Source: Azospirillaceae bacterium
Lineage (GTDB): Bacteria > Pseudomonadota > Alphaproteobacteria > Azospirillales > Azospirillaceae
Reading direction: 5' to 3'
Length of the DNA: 64,000 nt
Assembly: GCA_031291675.1 (NCBI GenBank)
Contig: JARLIO010000021.1
Span: 1-64,000, forward strand
Shown here piece by piece: positions 9,271 through 17,996 of the stretch. The translations under genes were made by a program, and so were the position numbers. The notes beneath the pieces were generated by a model. The model was given only the letters and a program-made list of their open reading frames with translations, searched no databases and had not been told where the DNA came from. Within the stretch, counting starts at the first letter, position 1. Each line of letters begins with the position of its first letter.

Positions 9271-11841
9271 CTATTTCCCTTCGCGCAAGACCTCTTTGAC
9301 CTTGCCGGCCAACTGCTTGAGGCTGAAGGGTTTTGGCAGGAAATGGACAATTTCGCCGCCGTCGAGATTGTCGCGGAAGCGGTCCTCGGTATAGCCGGAA
9401 ATCAGGATCACTTTCAGATCCGGCCGGTTGGCCCGGGCATGACGGATCAGGGTCGGCCCATCCATCTGCGGCATCACGACATCGCTGATCAGCAGATCGA
9501 TGCGGTGGACATCGCCTTCAATCATCGCCAGGGCGGCCTCACCGCTGCGGGCCTCCAGCACCTGGTAGCCCTTGTTGCGCAGGGCGCGCGCACCGAAGAT
9601 TCGAACCGCGTCCTCGTCTTCGACCAGAAGGATCGTGCCGCTTCCGGTCAGATCGCTGATGGTGCGCTCGCGGGGATCGTCGGCGACGCTGGCCGCGGCA
9701 GCGTTGGCCTGTTGGCGGAAACGAGGCAGGTGAATGGTGAATTTCGCCCCTTCGCTGGGCACACTGTCAACAAAGACGAAACCGCCGGTCTGACGCACGA
9801 TCCCGTAGACCGTCGACAGACCCAACCCGGTTCCCGAGCCGACCTCCTTGGTCGAGAAGAACGGTTCGAAGATCCGATTCAGGTTTTCGGCCGGAATGCC
9901 GACCCCGGTATCGATGACGTCGATCGTGACATAGTCGCCGGGTGGCATGATTTCGTGCTCGCGGCGCACCGGATCGATCGCGGTGAAATTGCTGGTAACG
10001 ATTGTCAGCCGACCGCCGCCGCGCATCGCGTCACGGGCATTGACCACCAGATTGATGATCACCTGCTCCAACTGACCCTGATCGACCTTGACCAGGCCCA
10101 GATCGCGGCCATGCATCATTCGCAATTCGATATTCTCACCAATCAGGCGGCGCAACAGGCTCGACAGTTCGGCCAAAACATCGGTGATGTCCAAGACCCG
10201 CGGCTGCAGGGTCTGCTGACGCGAGAAGGCCAGCAGTTGCCGCACCAGGTTGGCGGCACGATTGGCGTTCTGCTTGATCTGCATGATGTCGGTGAAAGAC
10301 TGATCCCCGGGCTTGTGACGCAACAGCAAAAGATCGCAAAAGCCGATCATCGCCGTCAGCAGATTGTTGAAATCATGCGCCACGCCTCCAGCGAGCTGCC
10401 CGACCGCCTGCATTTTTTGTGATTGGGCGAACTGGATTTCCAGATTTTTCTGTTCGGTCAGGTCGATGAAATGCAGAATCAGGCCCGCGGTGCCCGCCAC
10501 GGTTCCACCGAGCCGGCTGGCATAAAGCTGGGCCACCATCGGCCTGGCGCCATTGATTCGGACCTCAAGCGGATTGGCGAAATCGCTGCCGGCCATCGCG
10601 CCAACCAGGCGCGCCTGCAATTCGGCCGCCTGTTCCGGCTGAACCAAAGCCGCGAGCGGCCGGCCCAACAGCTGATGCAACTCACCACCGATCATCGCCA
10701 GAAAAGCTCGGTTACATTCCACCAGGTCGCCCGCGGCATCGACCAGGGCAATACCAACCGGCGCATCGGCGAAAAAGCGCTGAAACCTCTGTTCCGACAA
10801 GCGCAACGCCTCGCGCCATTCCTTTTCCGGCGTCAGGTCGCGAACGACCGAGCGGGTCCGCACCATGCGGCCATCCGCGCCGACCACCACACTTTGCGTG
10901 ATCGAAGCCGAGAACAGGCGGCCTTGCAGGCCGCGCATCACCAACTCGCCCCGTTGCTGCTGTTCAAATCCGGGATCACCGTCGAACAGGCCGTAGGGGG
11001 GCGCGTCATGCGGCGGCTGGGCCAGGACCTGGTGAAGATGGCGCTCCCCCTCGACCAGATCGCGCGGCTGGCAGCCCAGCCAACGGGCCAGGGTGCTGTT
11101 GGCAAACAGGAAACGGCCACGATCATCAACCGAATAGAATCCGACCGGCGCGTAATCCAGGAAATCCGTCAGCTTCTCGCGCTCGTCGGCGATGATTTCC
11201 TCGGCCGCCTTGCGCGTGGAAATATCCTCGACCGCCCAGAACCGCCAGCCCGGCGAGCTCGGCAGCGGCCGGGCACCGATCGCGAGCCAGCGTGGCCTTC
11301 GATCGGGGGTGGTGGCCGCCAGTTCGACATCCACCGCCTCTCCGCGCTCCGACGCAGTCAACAGTTTCTGGAACCGGGCCGCCTGGCCGGCATCCCCGGC
11401 AAACAACCGCGCCAATCCGGTAATCCCAACGCCGTCGGCGCTCTGGTTCCCGATCCCGCCCGGCACCGATAACGCCCCGCCAATCACCGCCTGCCACATC
11501 GCGTTGGCATAGACGGCGTTGCCCCTGCTATCACTGATCATGCGCCCGGTCCCGGGCGATTCCATTGCGACCGCCAGCAAGGCCCGGGCGTCGACCGCGC
11601 GGCCGAGATCGCGGGCCAAAGCCCAGGCGACGGCGATCGCGCTCAAGATCATCACCATGGCCGCGATCACCGCGAGCGCGATGGCGTCGAGCCACAACGC
11701 AAGCAGGGCGACCAGGGCAATGGTTACCACCGCAGCAATGCCAAGGGTTGGCCCTTGCACCCACGGGGTACTGGACAGACCGGCGCGGCGCCGTAACACG
11801 ACATGTTCCGTGAGCTGATCCAAGGCTCGCTCTTCTCTCAT
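9271..11841 (-). CDS. cckA: Hybrid sensor histidine kinase CckA
   Basis: Membrane hybrid kinase that starts the CckA-ChpT-CtrA/CpdR phosphorelay of alphaproteobacteria. Order along 856 aa: two close membrane helices (about 31-77), three PAS-like domains (about 90-205, 225-340, 350-465), the phosphoacceptor region AGGVAHDFNNLLTAMIGF (His489), and a HATPase with NLVVNARDAM and GTGLGLSTVYGIV. A receiver domain closes the protein with ISDVVMPQMDG (Asp about 787). The HDFNNLL box and VVMPQMDGPTL receiver are characteristic of CckA. It is longer than Caulobacter CckA (691 aa) because of the extra N-terminal PAS region. It is co-oriented with, and directly downstream of, the flagellar run; flagellar genes are classical CtrA targets. 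Confidence 0.92.
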   Translation of the reverse strand: MREERALDQLTEHVVLRRRAGLSSTPWVQGPTLGIAAVVTIALVALLALWLDAIALAVIAAMVMILSAIAVAWALARDLGRAVDARALLAVAMESPGTGRMISDSRGNAVYANAMWQAVIGGALSVPGGIGNQSADGVGITGLARLFAGDAGQAARFQKLLTASERGEAVDVELAATTPDRRPRWLAIGARPLPSSPGWRFWAVEDISTRKAAEEIIADEREKLTDFLDYAPVGFYSVDDRGRFLFANSTLARWLGCQPRDLVEGERHLHQVLAQPPHDAPPYGLFDGDPGFEQQQRGELVMRGLQGRLFSASITQSVVVGADGRMVRTRSVVRDLTPEKEWREALRLSEQRFQRFFADAPVGIALVDAAGDLVECNRAFLAMIGGELHQLLGRPLAALVQPEQAAELQARLVGAMAGSDFANPLEVRINGARPMVAQLYASRLGGTVAGTAGLILHFIDLTEQKNLEIQFAQSQKMQAVGQLAGGVAHDFNNLLTAMIGFCDLLLLRHKPGDQSFTDIMQIKQNANRAANLVRQLLAFSRQQTLQPRVLDITDVLAELSSLLRRLIGENIELRMMHGRDLGLVKVDQGQLEQVIINLVVNARDAMRGGGRLTIVTSNFTAIDPVRREHEIMPPGDYVTIDVIDTGVGIPAENLNRIFEPFFSTKEVGSGTGLGLSTVYGIVRQTGGFVFVDSVPSEGAKFTIHLPRFRQQANAAAASVADDPRERTISDLTGSGTILLVEDEDAVRIFGARALRNKGYQVLEARSGEAALAMIEGDVHRIDLLISDVVMPQMDGPTLIRHARANRPDLKVILISGYTEDRFRDNLDGGEIVHFLPKPFSLKQLAGKVKEVLREGK

Positions 11842-12216
11842 GGTGATCGCTCGGCGGGCTGGGCATTGCAGGAGACCGGAGCCATGCCACGACGTGGAGG
11901 ATAATCCAACCTCGGCCTTCGGTAAGCAACCAAGTCGGGAACCATGCCGTCCTCACCGAAATAGCCAGATCCGCGCGCCGGAAACAAGAGAATCGTTTCT
12001 GATCAGTTTGACAGGGAAACGGCGCCGGAGCCTGGTTTTTTTTTGCATTTTCTACGCCAATCCGGACCCAACCTCCTCGAAAGGCACTGTTATGCCAGCG
12101 GTCATTAGAAAATTCCGTTGTGTTCCGACGTCCTGCAGCTTTCGGCCGCTGCGAGCCGCGGCGGCGGTCGCCGCCAATCCCAACACGCGATGAGCCACGG
12201 TCATCGCGTGTTGGGG
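11842..12216. other. Spacer between cckA and flhB
   Basis: About 375 bp upstream of cckA. It holds a run of nine T's near 12031-12039 on the plus strand and, against the flhB stop, a 15-bp hairpin described separately. A cckA promoter is expected here but no consensus boxes or CtrA half-site pair were recognised. No coding sequence. Confidence 0.4.
12179..12215 (-). terminator. 15-bp perfect hairpin at the end of the flagellar run
   Basis: CCCAACACGCGATGA (12179-12193) pairs perfectly with TCATCGCGTGTTGGG (12201-12215) across a 7-nt loop, one base past the flhB stop codon. No T tract follows on the minus strand. It probably ends or protects the flgB-flhB transcript and insulates cckA. Confidence 0.6.
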
Positions 12217-13293
12217 CTAGCGGGCGCCACGGCTTTTTCTCATTTTGAACACGAAGGAAATAACCTCGGCAACTGCCCGATAGTGCTCGTGTGGAATCTC
12301 CTGATCGATGTCGACCGAGGCATAAAGCGCCCGCGCCAGCGGCGGATTCTCGACAATTGGGATCTGGTGTTCCTCGGCCAGGTCGCGGATCCGCTTGGCG
12401 ACCAGATCGGACCCTTTGGCGACCAGCAAGGGCGCCTTCATCCCCGGCGGTTCATATTTCAACGCAATGGCAAAATGGGTCGGGTTGGTGACGATCACGG
12501 TGGCCTTGGGCACCGCGGCCATCATGCGCCGCCGCGCCCGTTCCATGCGCTTGCCCCGCAGGCGCGCCTTGATCATCGGATCGCCTTCGGTCTGCTTGTA
12601 CTCCTCCTTGACCTCATGCTTGGTCATGCGCAACTGTTTGATGAATTGGAAGTTCTGATACCAGGCGTCGGCGGCGGCGAGAACGATCATGCCAATAATG
12701 ACGCCGATGACCAGCTTGACCACCATCCGCTTCAGCTGCAGCAACGCCAGCGCGGCATCAAGACCAATGAAGCCCGCAATCTGGTCGATCATCGGTTTGA
12801 CCAGAAAGAAAACCAGGATGCCGATCACGGTCGCCTTGACCATGGATTTCAGCGTTTCGAACACATTCTGTGTCGAGAAGATCTTGGTGATACCCTTGAA
12901 GGGGTTCAGCCGCATGAGATCCGGAGCCAGACTTTCCGTCGAAAACATGAACCCGGTCTGGAGCGCGCCCGGGAGATAGGCTGCCAGCATCGTGGTCGCC
13001 AATAGCAACCCCAGGGACTTCGCCAGATCGATCAGGATTGCTTCCAGCAGCGCGCCGATGGCGTTCACGTCCGTCGGCTGCGTTCCCGCGGTGGTGATGA
13101 ACCCGGCCAGAACCGTTCTCATATGCCCCATCAAGCCGGGCAGAAACAGCGTGATAACCACCAGCCCCGCCAGCAGGGATCCAACCTGATCAACCTCCTT
13201 GCTCTTGGGAATGCTGCCGCGGGATCGGGCATCCTCCAGCTTTTTGGCGGACGGGTCTTCCGTTTTGGAGGCGTCATCATCATCTTCTGCCAT
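12217..13293 (-). CDS. flhB: Flagellar type III export switch protein FlhB
   Basis: Inner-membrane component of the flagellar export gate that switches substrate class from rod/hook to filament. 358 aa: a charged N-terminus (EDDDDASKTEDPSAKKLEDAR), four hydrophobic helices up to about residue 210, then a cytoplasmic domain. The autocleavage motif NPTH is at residues 270-273 in TVIVTNPTHFAIALKY. Followed by the family-typical VAKGSDLVAKRIRDLA and NPPLARALY. Last gene of the minus-strand flagellar run, 12 bp after fliR. Confidence 0.96.
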   Translation of the reverse strand: MAEDDDDASKTEDPSAKKLEDARSRGSIPKSKEVDQVGSLLAGLVVITLFLPGLMGHMRTVLAGFITTAGTQPTDVNAIGALLEAILIDLAKSLGLLLATTMLAAYLPGALQTGFMFSTESLAPDLMRLNPFKGITKIFSTQNVFETLKSMVKATVIGILVFFLVKPMIDQIAGFIGLDAALALLQLKRMVVKLVIGVIIGMIVLAAADAWYQNFQFIKQLRMTKHEVKEEYKQTEGDPMIKARLRGKRMERARRRMMAAVPKATVIVTNPTHFAIALKYEPPGMKAPLLVAKGSDLVAKRIRDLAEEHQIPIVENPPLARALYASVDIDQEIPHEHYRAVAEVISFVFKMRKSRGAR

Positions 13294-13305
13294 CGCCGTC
13301 CTCGA

Positions 13306-14070
13306 TCACCCCGGTGTCAGCAAACCATGAAGCAGTGATTCGAAACTCCCCATCCAGAAGCTCATCATGGCGGGGAAGATGAACACCAGCATCAGCAGGC
13401 CAAAGACCACCTGGGCCGCAGGAGCCAGGTTCTGGATTTGCAGGCTGGGGGCGACGCGCCCGATCAACGCCAGCGACAGGTTCAGCAAGACCCCGGTGAC
13501 GATGAAAGGGCTGGCCATTTCGGTACCGACCGCAAAGCTGGAAACCGTCATCCGGGCGAGCGCATCGGAGAAATCCGAGATCGGCGGCAAATGACCCGGT
13601 ACAAACACGTTATAGCTGCCAACGACGGCTTCGAGCATGAAGTAATGCATGTTCGTGACAAAAATCAACGCGACGGCAACCAGCCCGATCATCGACCCGG
13701 GCAAGGTTTCCTGCGTCGCCAGCGACGGATTATAAACCGTCGCATTCGACAACCCCCCGGCGAACGAAATGATCGTTCCCGCCAATTCCAGTGACGCCAT
13801 GCCGAGCTTGGCCAACAGGCCGATGAAAGCGCCGATCAGCAATTCGCTGCCGATCAGGATGACCAGCGCCGACGCCGCCACCGGTTGCGGCGGCAACTGC
13901 GGCTGCAGCAGCGGCGTCAAGGCATAGGAAATCGCGATCGCCAACAGCAGACGCAGCCGCGCCGAGACATACATGTCCGAATAGCCCGGCAGCACCATCA
14001 GCGCGGCACCGATGCGGCAAAACACCAGGACGATCGCGAAAAGTTGCGTGCTGATCAGTTGTTCGAGCAC
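13306..14070 (-). CDS. fliR: Flagellar export gate protein FliR
   Basis: Membrane subunit of the FliPQR export channel at the centre of the flagellar basal body. 254 aa, nearly all hydrophobic with about six membrane segments. It shows the FliR pattern FCRIGAALMVLPGYSDMYVSARLRLLLAIAIS near the N-terminus, split here as VLVFCRIGAALMVLPG and RLRLLLAIAISYAL. The position between fliQ (16 bp upstream) and flhB (12 bp downstream) is the standard flagellar order. Confidence 0.95.
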   Translation of the reverse strand: MLEQLISTQLFAIVLVFCRIGAALMVLPGYSDMYVSARLRLLLAIAISYALTPLLQPQLPPQPVAASALVILIGSELLIGAFIGLLAKLGMASLELAGTIISFAGGLSNATVYNPSLATQETLPGSMIGLVAVALIFVTNMHYFMLEAVVGSYNVFVPGHLPPISDFSDALARMTVSSFAVGTEMASPFIVTGVLLNLSLALIGRVAPSLQIQNLAPAAQVVFGLLMLVFIFPAMMSFWMGSFESLLHGLLTPG

Positions 14071-14086
14071 GAGCCGACCCGTCCCC

Positions 14087-14359
14087 TCAGTTCATGCCGA
14101 GACCGATGATGCGATCGGAAATCTCGTGGGCAAAATCCATCAGGGTGGTCAGCATGAACGGCGCCAACATGACCAGCGCCCCCATGATCAGCACCAGTTT
14201 GGGCAGGAAGGTCAGGGTTTGCTCCTGAATCTGGGTCATCGCCTGGAACAAGGCCAGCACCGTCCCGACCACCAGTGAGATCAGCATCACCGGGCCGCCG
14301 ACCTTCAGCATCACGATCACCGCTTCACGCAGAACGTCCAGCACCTGATTGCTGTCCAT
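14087..14359 (-). CDS. fliQ: Flagellar export gate protein FliQ
   Basis: 90-aa protein with two membrane helices separated by a short loop (KVGGPVMLISLVVGTVLALF and PKLVLIMGALVMLAPFML), matching the FliQ family in length and sequence (MDSNQVLDVLREAV start, QIQEQTLTFLPK loop). The ATG at 14359 is chosen because it gives the family length. It lies 173 bp downstream of fliE with a 20-bp palindrome in the gap, so it may have its own promoter or attenuator. Confidence 0.93.
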   Translation of the reverse strand: MDSNQVLDVLREAVIVMLKVGGPVMLISLVVGTVLALFQAMTQIQEQTLTFLPKLVLIMGALVMLAPFMLTTLMDFAHEISDRIIGLGMN

Positions 14360-14382
14360 GCCGTTCCGCCGCTCCGCTCTTG

Positions 14383-14402
14383 GCAAACCGCGCGCGGTTT
14401 GC
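14383..14402. promoter_or_regulatory. 20-bp perfect palindrome before fliQ
   Basis: GCAAACCGCG followed directly by its reverse complement CGCGGTTTGC. The two arms have no spacer, which suits a dimeric regulator operator better than an RNA hairpin. Centre lies about 33 bp upstream of the fliQ start in the fliE/fliQ gap. Regulator unknown. Confidence 0.45.
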
Positions 14403-14532
14403 ATATCATTGAGTCTCTGGGGCCCCGAGCACCCACCTGTCAGCGCGACCCTAGAGGGGTCGCCACCGCGATGCAAGACACCGCATGCCGGCCCCCTGAT
14501 CGAAGATGCCGAGGCACCGGATCAGGCCGCCG

Positions 14533-14841
14533 TCAGATCGACATCTTGATGATATCCTGATAGGCGCTGACGACCTTGTCGCGCACGGCGACAATGGTGT
14601 TGAGCATGGTCTCGGCATTATTGACGGCATTCACGACATCGGTCAGGTCAGCCTTGCCCACCGCGGCCTGGCCGCTCAGCTGTTCGCCCGCCTTCAAGGT
14701 GTCCACCGAGCTGCGGGCGGCATTTTGCAGCATCTGGGAAAAGCTGGCGCCCGCCGCGTCCTCCGCGGGCATGCCGAGATCGACCGCCGGTGACGCGGCG
14801 CTTTTGTATGCGGCCAGGGCATTGGCGATGGTGGCGACCAT
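14533..14841 (-). CDS. fliE: Flagellar MS-ring/rod junction protein FliE
   Basis: 102-aa basal-body protein that links the MS ring to the rod and is the first exported rod component. The C-terminal half shows the conserved FliE pattern VNAVNNAETMLNTIVAVRDKVVSAYQDI (split: VNAVNNAETMLNTIVAVRD, KVVSAYQDIIKMSI). An alanine-rich N-terminal helix precedes FSQMLQNAARSSVDTL. It lies 26 bp downstream of flgC in the standard flgB-flgC-fliE order. Confidence 0.95.
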   Translation of the reverse strand: MVATIANALAAYKSAASPAVDLGMPAEDAAGASFSQMLQNAARSSVDTLKAGEQLSGQAAVGKADLTDVVNAVNNAETMLNTIVAVRDKVVSAYQDIIKMSI

Positions 14842-14867
14842 GAACGACGTTCCATCTGGTTGGCTGA

Positions 14868-15278
14868 TCAGCTTTTCAGCAGGTCGAGGGTTTTGGAAAT
14901 CATGCTCTTGGCGGCGCTCAGAACGTTGAGATTGGCCTGGTAGCTGCGCTGAGCCTGCTTCAGGTCAACATTTTCAATCAGAACATTGACGTTCGGTAGC
15001 TTGACGTAGCCCTGGGCGTCGGCCCCCGGGTTTCCGGGATCATAGCGCGTTTCGAATTGACTGGGATCGTAGCCGACATGATCGGCCTTGACCACATCGA
15101 CGCCCAACTTGCGGTCGAGGGTATCACGAAACGTAATGGTCTTGCGCCGATAGGGTAATTCGTTGGGTGACGTCGCAGTGGATTCCGAATTGGCAATGTT
15201 TTCCGAAATGACCCGGATCCGCGCCGTTTCCGCCTTCATTCCCGAAGCCGAAATATCCATCGACTTGTAAAGATCCAT
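14868..15278 (-). CDS. flgC: Flagellar proximal rod protein FlgC
   Basis: 136-aa rod subunit. The N-terminus has the axial-protein helix (MDISASGMKAETARIRVISEN followed by IANSEST), with the core motif KAETARIRVISENIAN. The C-terminus ends with the matching helix NVLIENVDLKQAQRSYQANL and MISKTLDLL. Transcribed between flgB (34 bp upstream) and fliE. Exported by the FliPQR/FlhB gate encoded next to it. Confidence 0.95.
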   Translation of the reverse strand: MDLYKSMDISASGMKAETARIRVISENIANSESTATSPNELPYRRKTITFRDTLDRKLGVDVVKADHVGYDPSQFETRYDPGNPGADAQGYVKLPNVNVLIENVDLKQAQRSYQANLNVLSAAKSMISKTLDLLKS

Positions 15279-15312
15279 TGTTTCCGCCTCCGTTTACCGG
15301 TGCCCCGCCGCG

Positions 15313-15714
15313 TTACGCCGACTTGCCCAAGGCAATTTTGTAGAGCGACAACTGCTTGTGATAGAGGTTGGCCACCGCTTCATATTCGAGCTGGACATCG
15401 CCAACCTTCTTCATTTCCTCGTCAAGGACGACCGAATTGCCGTCTGGCGCCACCTCAAAGGCATTCCTTTCGCGCTCGACGCGGGTATCACCCTCGCGCC
15501 GCGCCCCCTGCAGATGCCGGGGATTGGTGAGCCGGGGCTGGACCGGGTGACGATCGGCCATCGCGAGTTCAAAGGTGAACGGCACCAGGTCGTGGGCCTC
15601 GTATTGCGGCGTGTCCACGTTGGAAATATTCTGTGACAACACCGCCTGACGCTGGGTCAGATAGTCCATCTTGCGTTGCAGCAGATGAAACAGGGGCGAG
15701 TCGCTGAGATCCAT
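15313..15714 (-). CDS. flgB: Flagellar proximal rod protein FlgB
   Basis: 133-aa rod subunit with the typical N-terminal region MDLSDSPLFHLLQRKMDYL and RQAVLSQNISNVDTPQY, and the C-terminal helix EAVANLYHKQLSLYKIALGK. The ATG at 15714 is the start of recognisable similarity; the open frame upstream of it does not look like protein. First gene of the minus-strand flagellar run, divergent from the FlhB-like gene at 15907 with a 192-bp shared promoter region. Confidence 0.94.
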   Translation of the reverse strand: MDLSDSPLFHLLQRKMDYLTQRQAVLSQNISNVDTPQYEAHDLVPFTFELAMADRHPVQPRLTNPRHLQGARREGDTRVERERNAFEVAPDGNSVVLDEEMKKVGDVQLEYEAVANLYHKQLSLYKIALGKSA

Positions 15715-15906
15715 GATAGCGTCCTGTGAAGGCGATCCCGACCGCAACCAGCGCGGCCAGCGTACATTACTGCAAAACCGGGGCCACATCCACAAACTTC
15801 GCCTTGACTTCGTTCTTGATCCGCCCGGAAACTGCCATCAACGCGCCGACGGACCGAACCCGGTCCCTGTTGAACCCCGGCACGCCACCAGCGGACCCTC
15901 ACGATC

Positions 15907-16251
15907 GTGCCCTACCGGCCACCACCGCCCGCACCGCCACCGTCCAAACCGCCGCGCGAGCGGCGTCCAATCGCCGTGGCCTTGCACTATGACCCCAGCG
16001 AACGCTCGGCCCTGCCCACGGTCGTCGCCAGCGGCCGTGGCACGATCGCTGACCGGATCGTGCAACTGGCGTTCGAGAACGGTGTCAAGGTCCGTGAGGA
16101 CGCCGATCTCGCCGAATTGCTGGCGGTGCTCGACCTTGACAGCGAAATTCCTGCCGAGGCGATCGTCGCCGTCGCGGAAATTCTTGCCTACCTCTATACG
16201 GTCAACAGCGTCGCTCTGCCGCCGCCGCGTTCGGGGGAGGAACAGCCATGA
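15907..16251 (+). CDS. Small FlhB-like cytoplasmic-domain protein
   Basis: 114 aa: a proline-rich leader (residues 1-20) followed by a domain resembling the C-terminal cytoplasmic part of FlhB (PIAVALHYDPSERSALPTVV, GRGTIADRIVQLAFENGVKV, DSEIPAEAIVAVAEILAYLY). The membrane helices and the NPTH cleavage site are missing, as in stand-alone FlhB C-terminal homologues found in some flagellar loci. These may interact with the export apparatus. It starts a plus-strand run with an unknown protein, fliO and fliP, overlapping the next gene by 4 bp. Confidence 0.75.
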   Translation: MPYRPPPPAPPPSKPPRERRPIAVALHYDPSERSALPTVVASGRGTIADRIVQLAFENGVKVREDADLAELLAVLDLDSEIPAEAIVAVAEILAYLYTVNSVALPPPRSGEEQP

Positions 16252-16565
16252 CCGACGCCTTGCTTGAGGCGATCGCCGCGGTCCAGGCGGTTCTGGACGC
16301 CGCGGTGCAGACCGTGTCCGGCGGCGGGACGGTCGATCTCACCGGGCTTGAGGCCGGACTCGAAGCATTGTGCCGCGATGCACGCGCCATCGCCGCCCAA
16401 CACCCGGACACCCGGGCCCCGCTGTCGGCGGCCCTTGGCACGCTGGCGGCGACACTGGACCAGTTGGCTTTCACCATGGGGCAACCCGTCGAGGACGATA
16501 CGACCCGGGCCCAAAATCGCGCCCGGGCACTGGCGGCCTATCGGCAGCCCCGGGACGGATATTAG
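16248..16565 (+). CDS. Unknown helical protein of the flagellar operon
   Basis: 105 aa, mostly alanine- and leucine-rich predicted helices (LLEAIAAVQAVLDAAV, LEAGLEALCRDARAIA, LGTLAATLDQLAF) with no membrane segment. Its ATG overlaps the stop of the FlhB-like gene and fliO begins 9 bp after it, so it belongs to the same transcript. Size, acidity and helix content would fit a small export chaperone such as FliT or FlgN, but there is no recognisable motif and this remains a guess from position. Confidence 0.6.
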   Translation: MTDALLEAIAAVQAVLDAAVQTVSGGGTVDLTGLEAGLEALCRDARAIAAQHPDTRAPLSAALGTLAATLDQLAFTMGQPVEDDTTRAQNRARALAAYRQPRDGY

Positions 16566-16574
16566 CGGAGACCG

Positions 16575-16859
16575 GTGTTGGACCTGACGACTTATCTGCG
16601 CTTCCTTCTGGCCCTGGCATTCGTGCTGGCCTTGTTGCTGCTGGCCGCGCTTGGGTTGCGCCGTCTGGGCTATGGCACCGCGGCGCCGCGGCGCGGCCGG
16701 TTGCGCCGTCTGGGCATCGTCGAAGTCACCGCACTGGATACCAAGCGGCGTCTGGTTCTGATCCGTCGCGACGGGGTCGAACATCTGTTATTGCTGGGTG
16801 GACCCAACGACCAGGTCATCGAAGCCAATATTCCGGCTGCACCAGAGGCTGCGAACTGA
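16575..16859 (+). CDS. fliO: Flagellar export assembly factor FliO
   Basis: 94-aa protein with one N-terminal membrane helix (LRFLLALAFVLALLLLAALG) followed by a basic stretch. A small domain then follows with the FliO pattern LGIVEVTALDTKRRLVLIRRDGVEHLLLLGG. FliO helps assemble the FliPQR channel. Initiates at GTG (16575). Its TGA overlaps the fliP ATG by one base (TGATG), so the two are coupled. Confidence 0.85.
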   Translation: MLDLTTYLRFLLALAFVLALLLLAALGLRRLGYGTAAPRRGRLRRLGIVEVTALDTKRRLVLIRRDGVEHLLLLGGPNDQVIEANIPAAPEAAN

Positions 16860-17653
16860 TGACGTCACGCCACCCCGCCCGACGCTTTTCCCGCGCCGGC
16901 GCTCTCGTCACGGCGCTCGGTTTTCTGCTGTTGCTCGGCACCCTGGTCCTGGCCGGTGGGCCCGCGGCCCTGGCCCAAAGCGTCACCCTGAATCTGGGCG
17001 GTGGTGGTACTTCGGCATCCGGTCGCATCATCCAGATGCTCGCCCTGCTGACCGTGTTGTCACTGGCACCGTCGATCCTGGTGATGGTGACCTCTTTCAC
17101 CCGGATCATCATCGTCCTCAGTTTTCTGCGCACCGCGATGGGCACCCAACAGGCGCCGCCCAACACCGTGCTCGTCAGTCTCGCGCTGTTTCTGACGGCC
17201 TTTATCATGGCGCCGGTGTTCGAGCAGTCCTACAATGACGGGATCCAGCCGCTGATGGCCAACCAGATCGACGAGATCGAGGCGTTCAAGCGCGCCGTGG
17301 CGCCCTTGCAGGATTTCATGCTGCATCACACCCGCGAGATGGATCTGAAGCTGTTCGTCGACCTGGCCAAGATCGGACCGATCGCCGATCCGGCCGATAC
17401 GCCGCTGCAAGTGGTGATCCCCGCCTTCATGATTTCCGAGCTGCGCCGCGCCTTCGAGATCGGCTTTCTGTTGTTTCTGCCTTTCATGATCATCGACTTC
17501 GTGGTCGCGTCGATCCTGATGTCGATGGGCATGATGATGCTGCCGCCAACCTCGATCGCCCTGCCCTTCAAGATCATTTTCTTCGTTCTCGTTGACGGCT
17601 GGTACCTGGTCGCCGGAACGCTGGTGCAAAGTTTCGGCCCCCCGGCAAACTGA
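16859..17653 (+). CDS. fliP: Flagellar export gate protein FliP
   Basis: 264-aa channel subunit. An N-terminal signal sequence (cleavage likely after ...AALAQS) precedes four membrane segments. Conserved FliP stretches include SILVMVTSFTRIIIVLSFLR, GTQQAPPNTVLVSLALFLT, IPAFMISELRRAFEIGFL and VASILMSMGMMMLPP. Gene order fliO-fliP is standard. No fliN or fliM lies upstream here, which suggests that the C-ring genes are elsewhere. Confidence 0.96.
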   Translation: MTSRHPARRFSRAGALVTALGFLLLLGTLVLAGGPAALAQSVTLNLGGGGTSASGRIIQMLALLTVLSLAPSILVMVTSFTRIIIVLSFLRTAMGTQQAPPNTVLVSLALFLTAFIMAPVFEQSYNDGIQPLMANQIDEIEAFKRAVAPLQDFMLHHTREMDLKLFVDLAKIGPIADPADTPLQVVIPAFMISELRRAFEIGFLLFLPFMIIDFVVASILMSMGMMMLPPTSIALPFKIIFFVLVDGWYLVAGTLVQSFGPPAN

Positions 17654-17996
17654 AACCCCGCCCCGCAACCGCGGCTCACGCCGAGTCGCAACCGGGGACC
17701 GCCACCACGATCCCCGGAATCGGCAGGCTGACAGCCTCGAACGCGCGATATCACGATTGAGGCTGTGCGGTCACGCCAATCACAACCGGAAGAGATGCCC
17801 GGCGGTCGCACGAAATATTCCCACCCGCTTCACGTCTCCGGCCCGGCGACCTCCCCCCCCCGACAAAGCCCCATCAGCATTCCGGCGCTTCACCGACAAT
17901 CGCTTTTCGCGATATCCTTGGCCGCGAAGGCATGCCTATAATGAATAATGTTCATGCGTCCTGCTGTTAACCGTGATCATGATTTCTGGCTCCAGA
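17654..17996. other. Spacer after fliP with a possible promoter
   Basis: About 340 bp. Nothing is recognised in the first 280 bp. A TATAAT hexamer at 17937-17942 is a good -10 candidate for the next gene, but no matching TTGACA-like box sits 16-18 bp upstream. No terminator with a T tract follows fliP. Confidence 0.35.
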
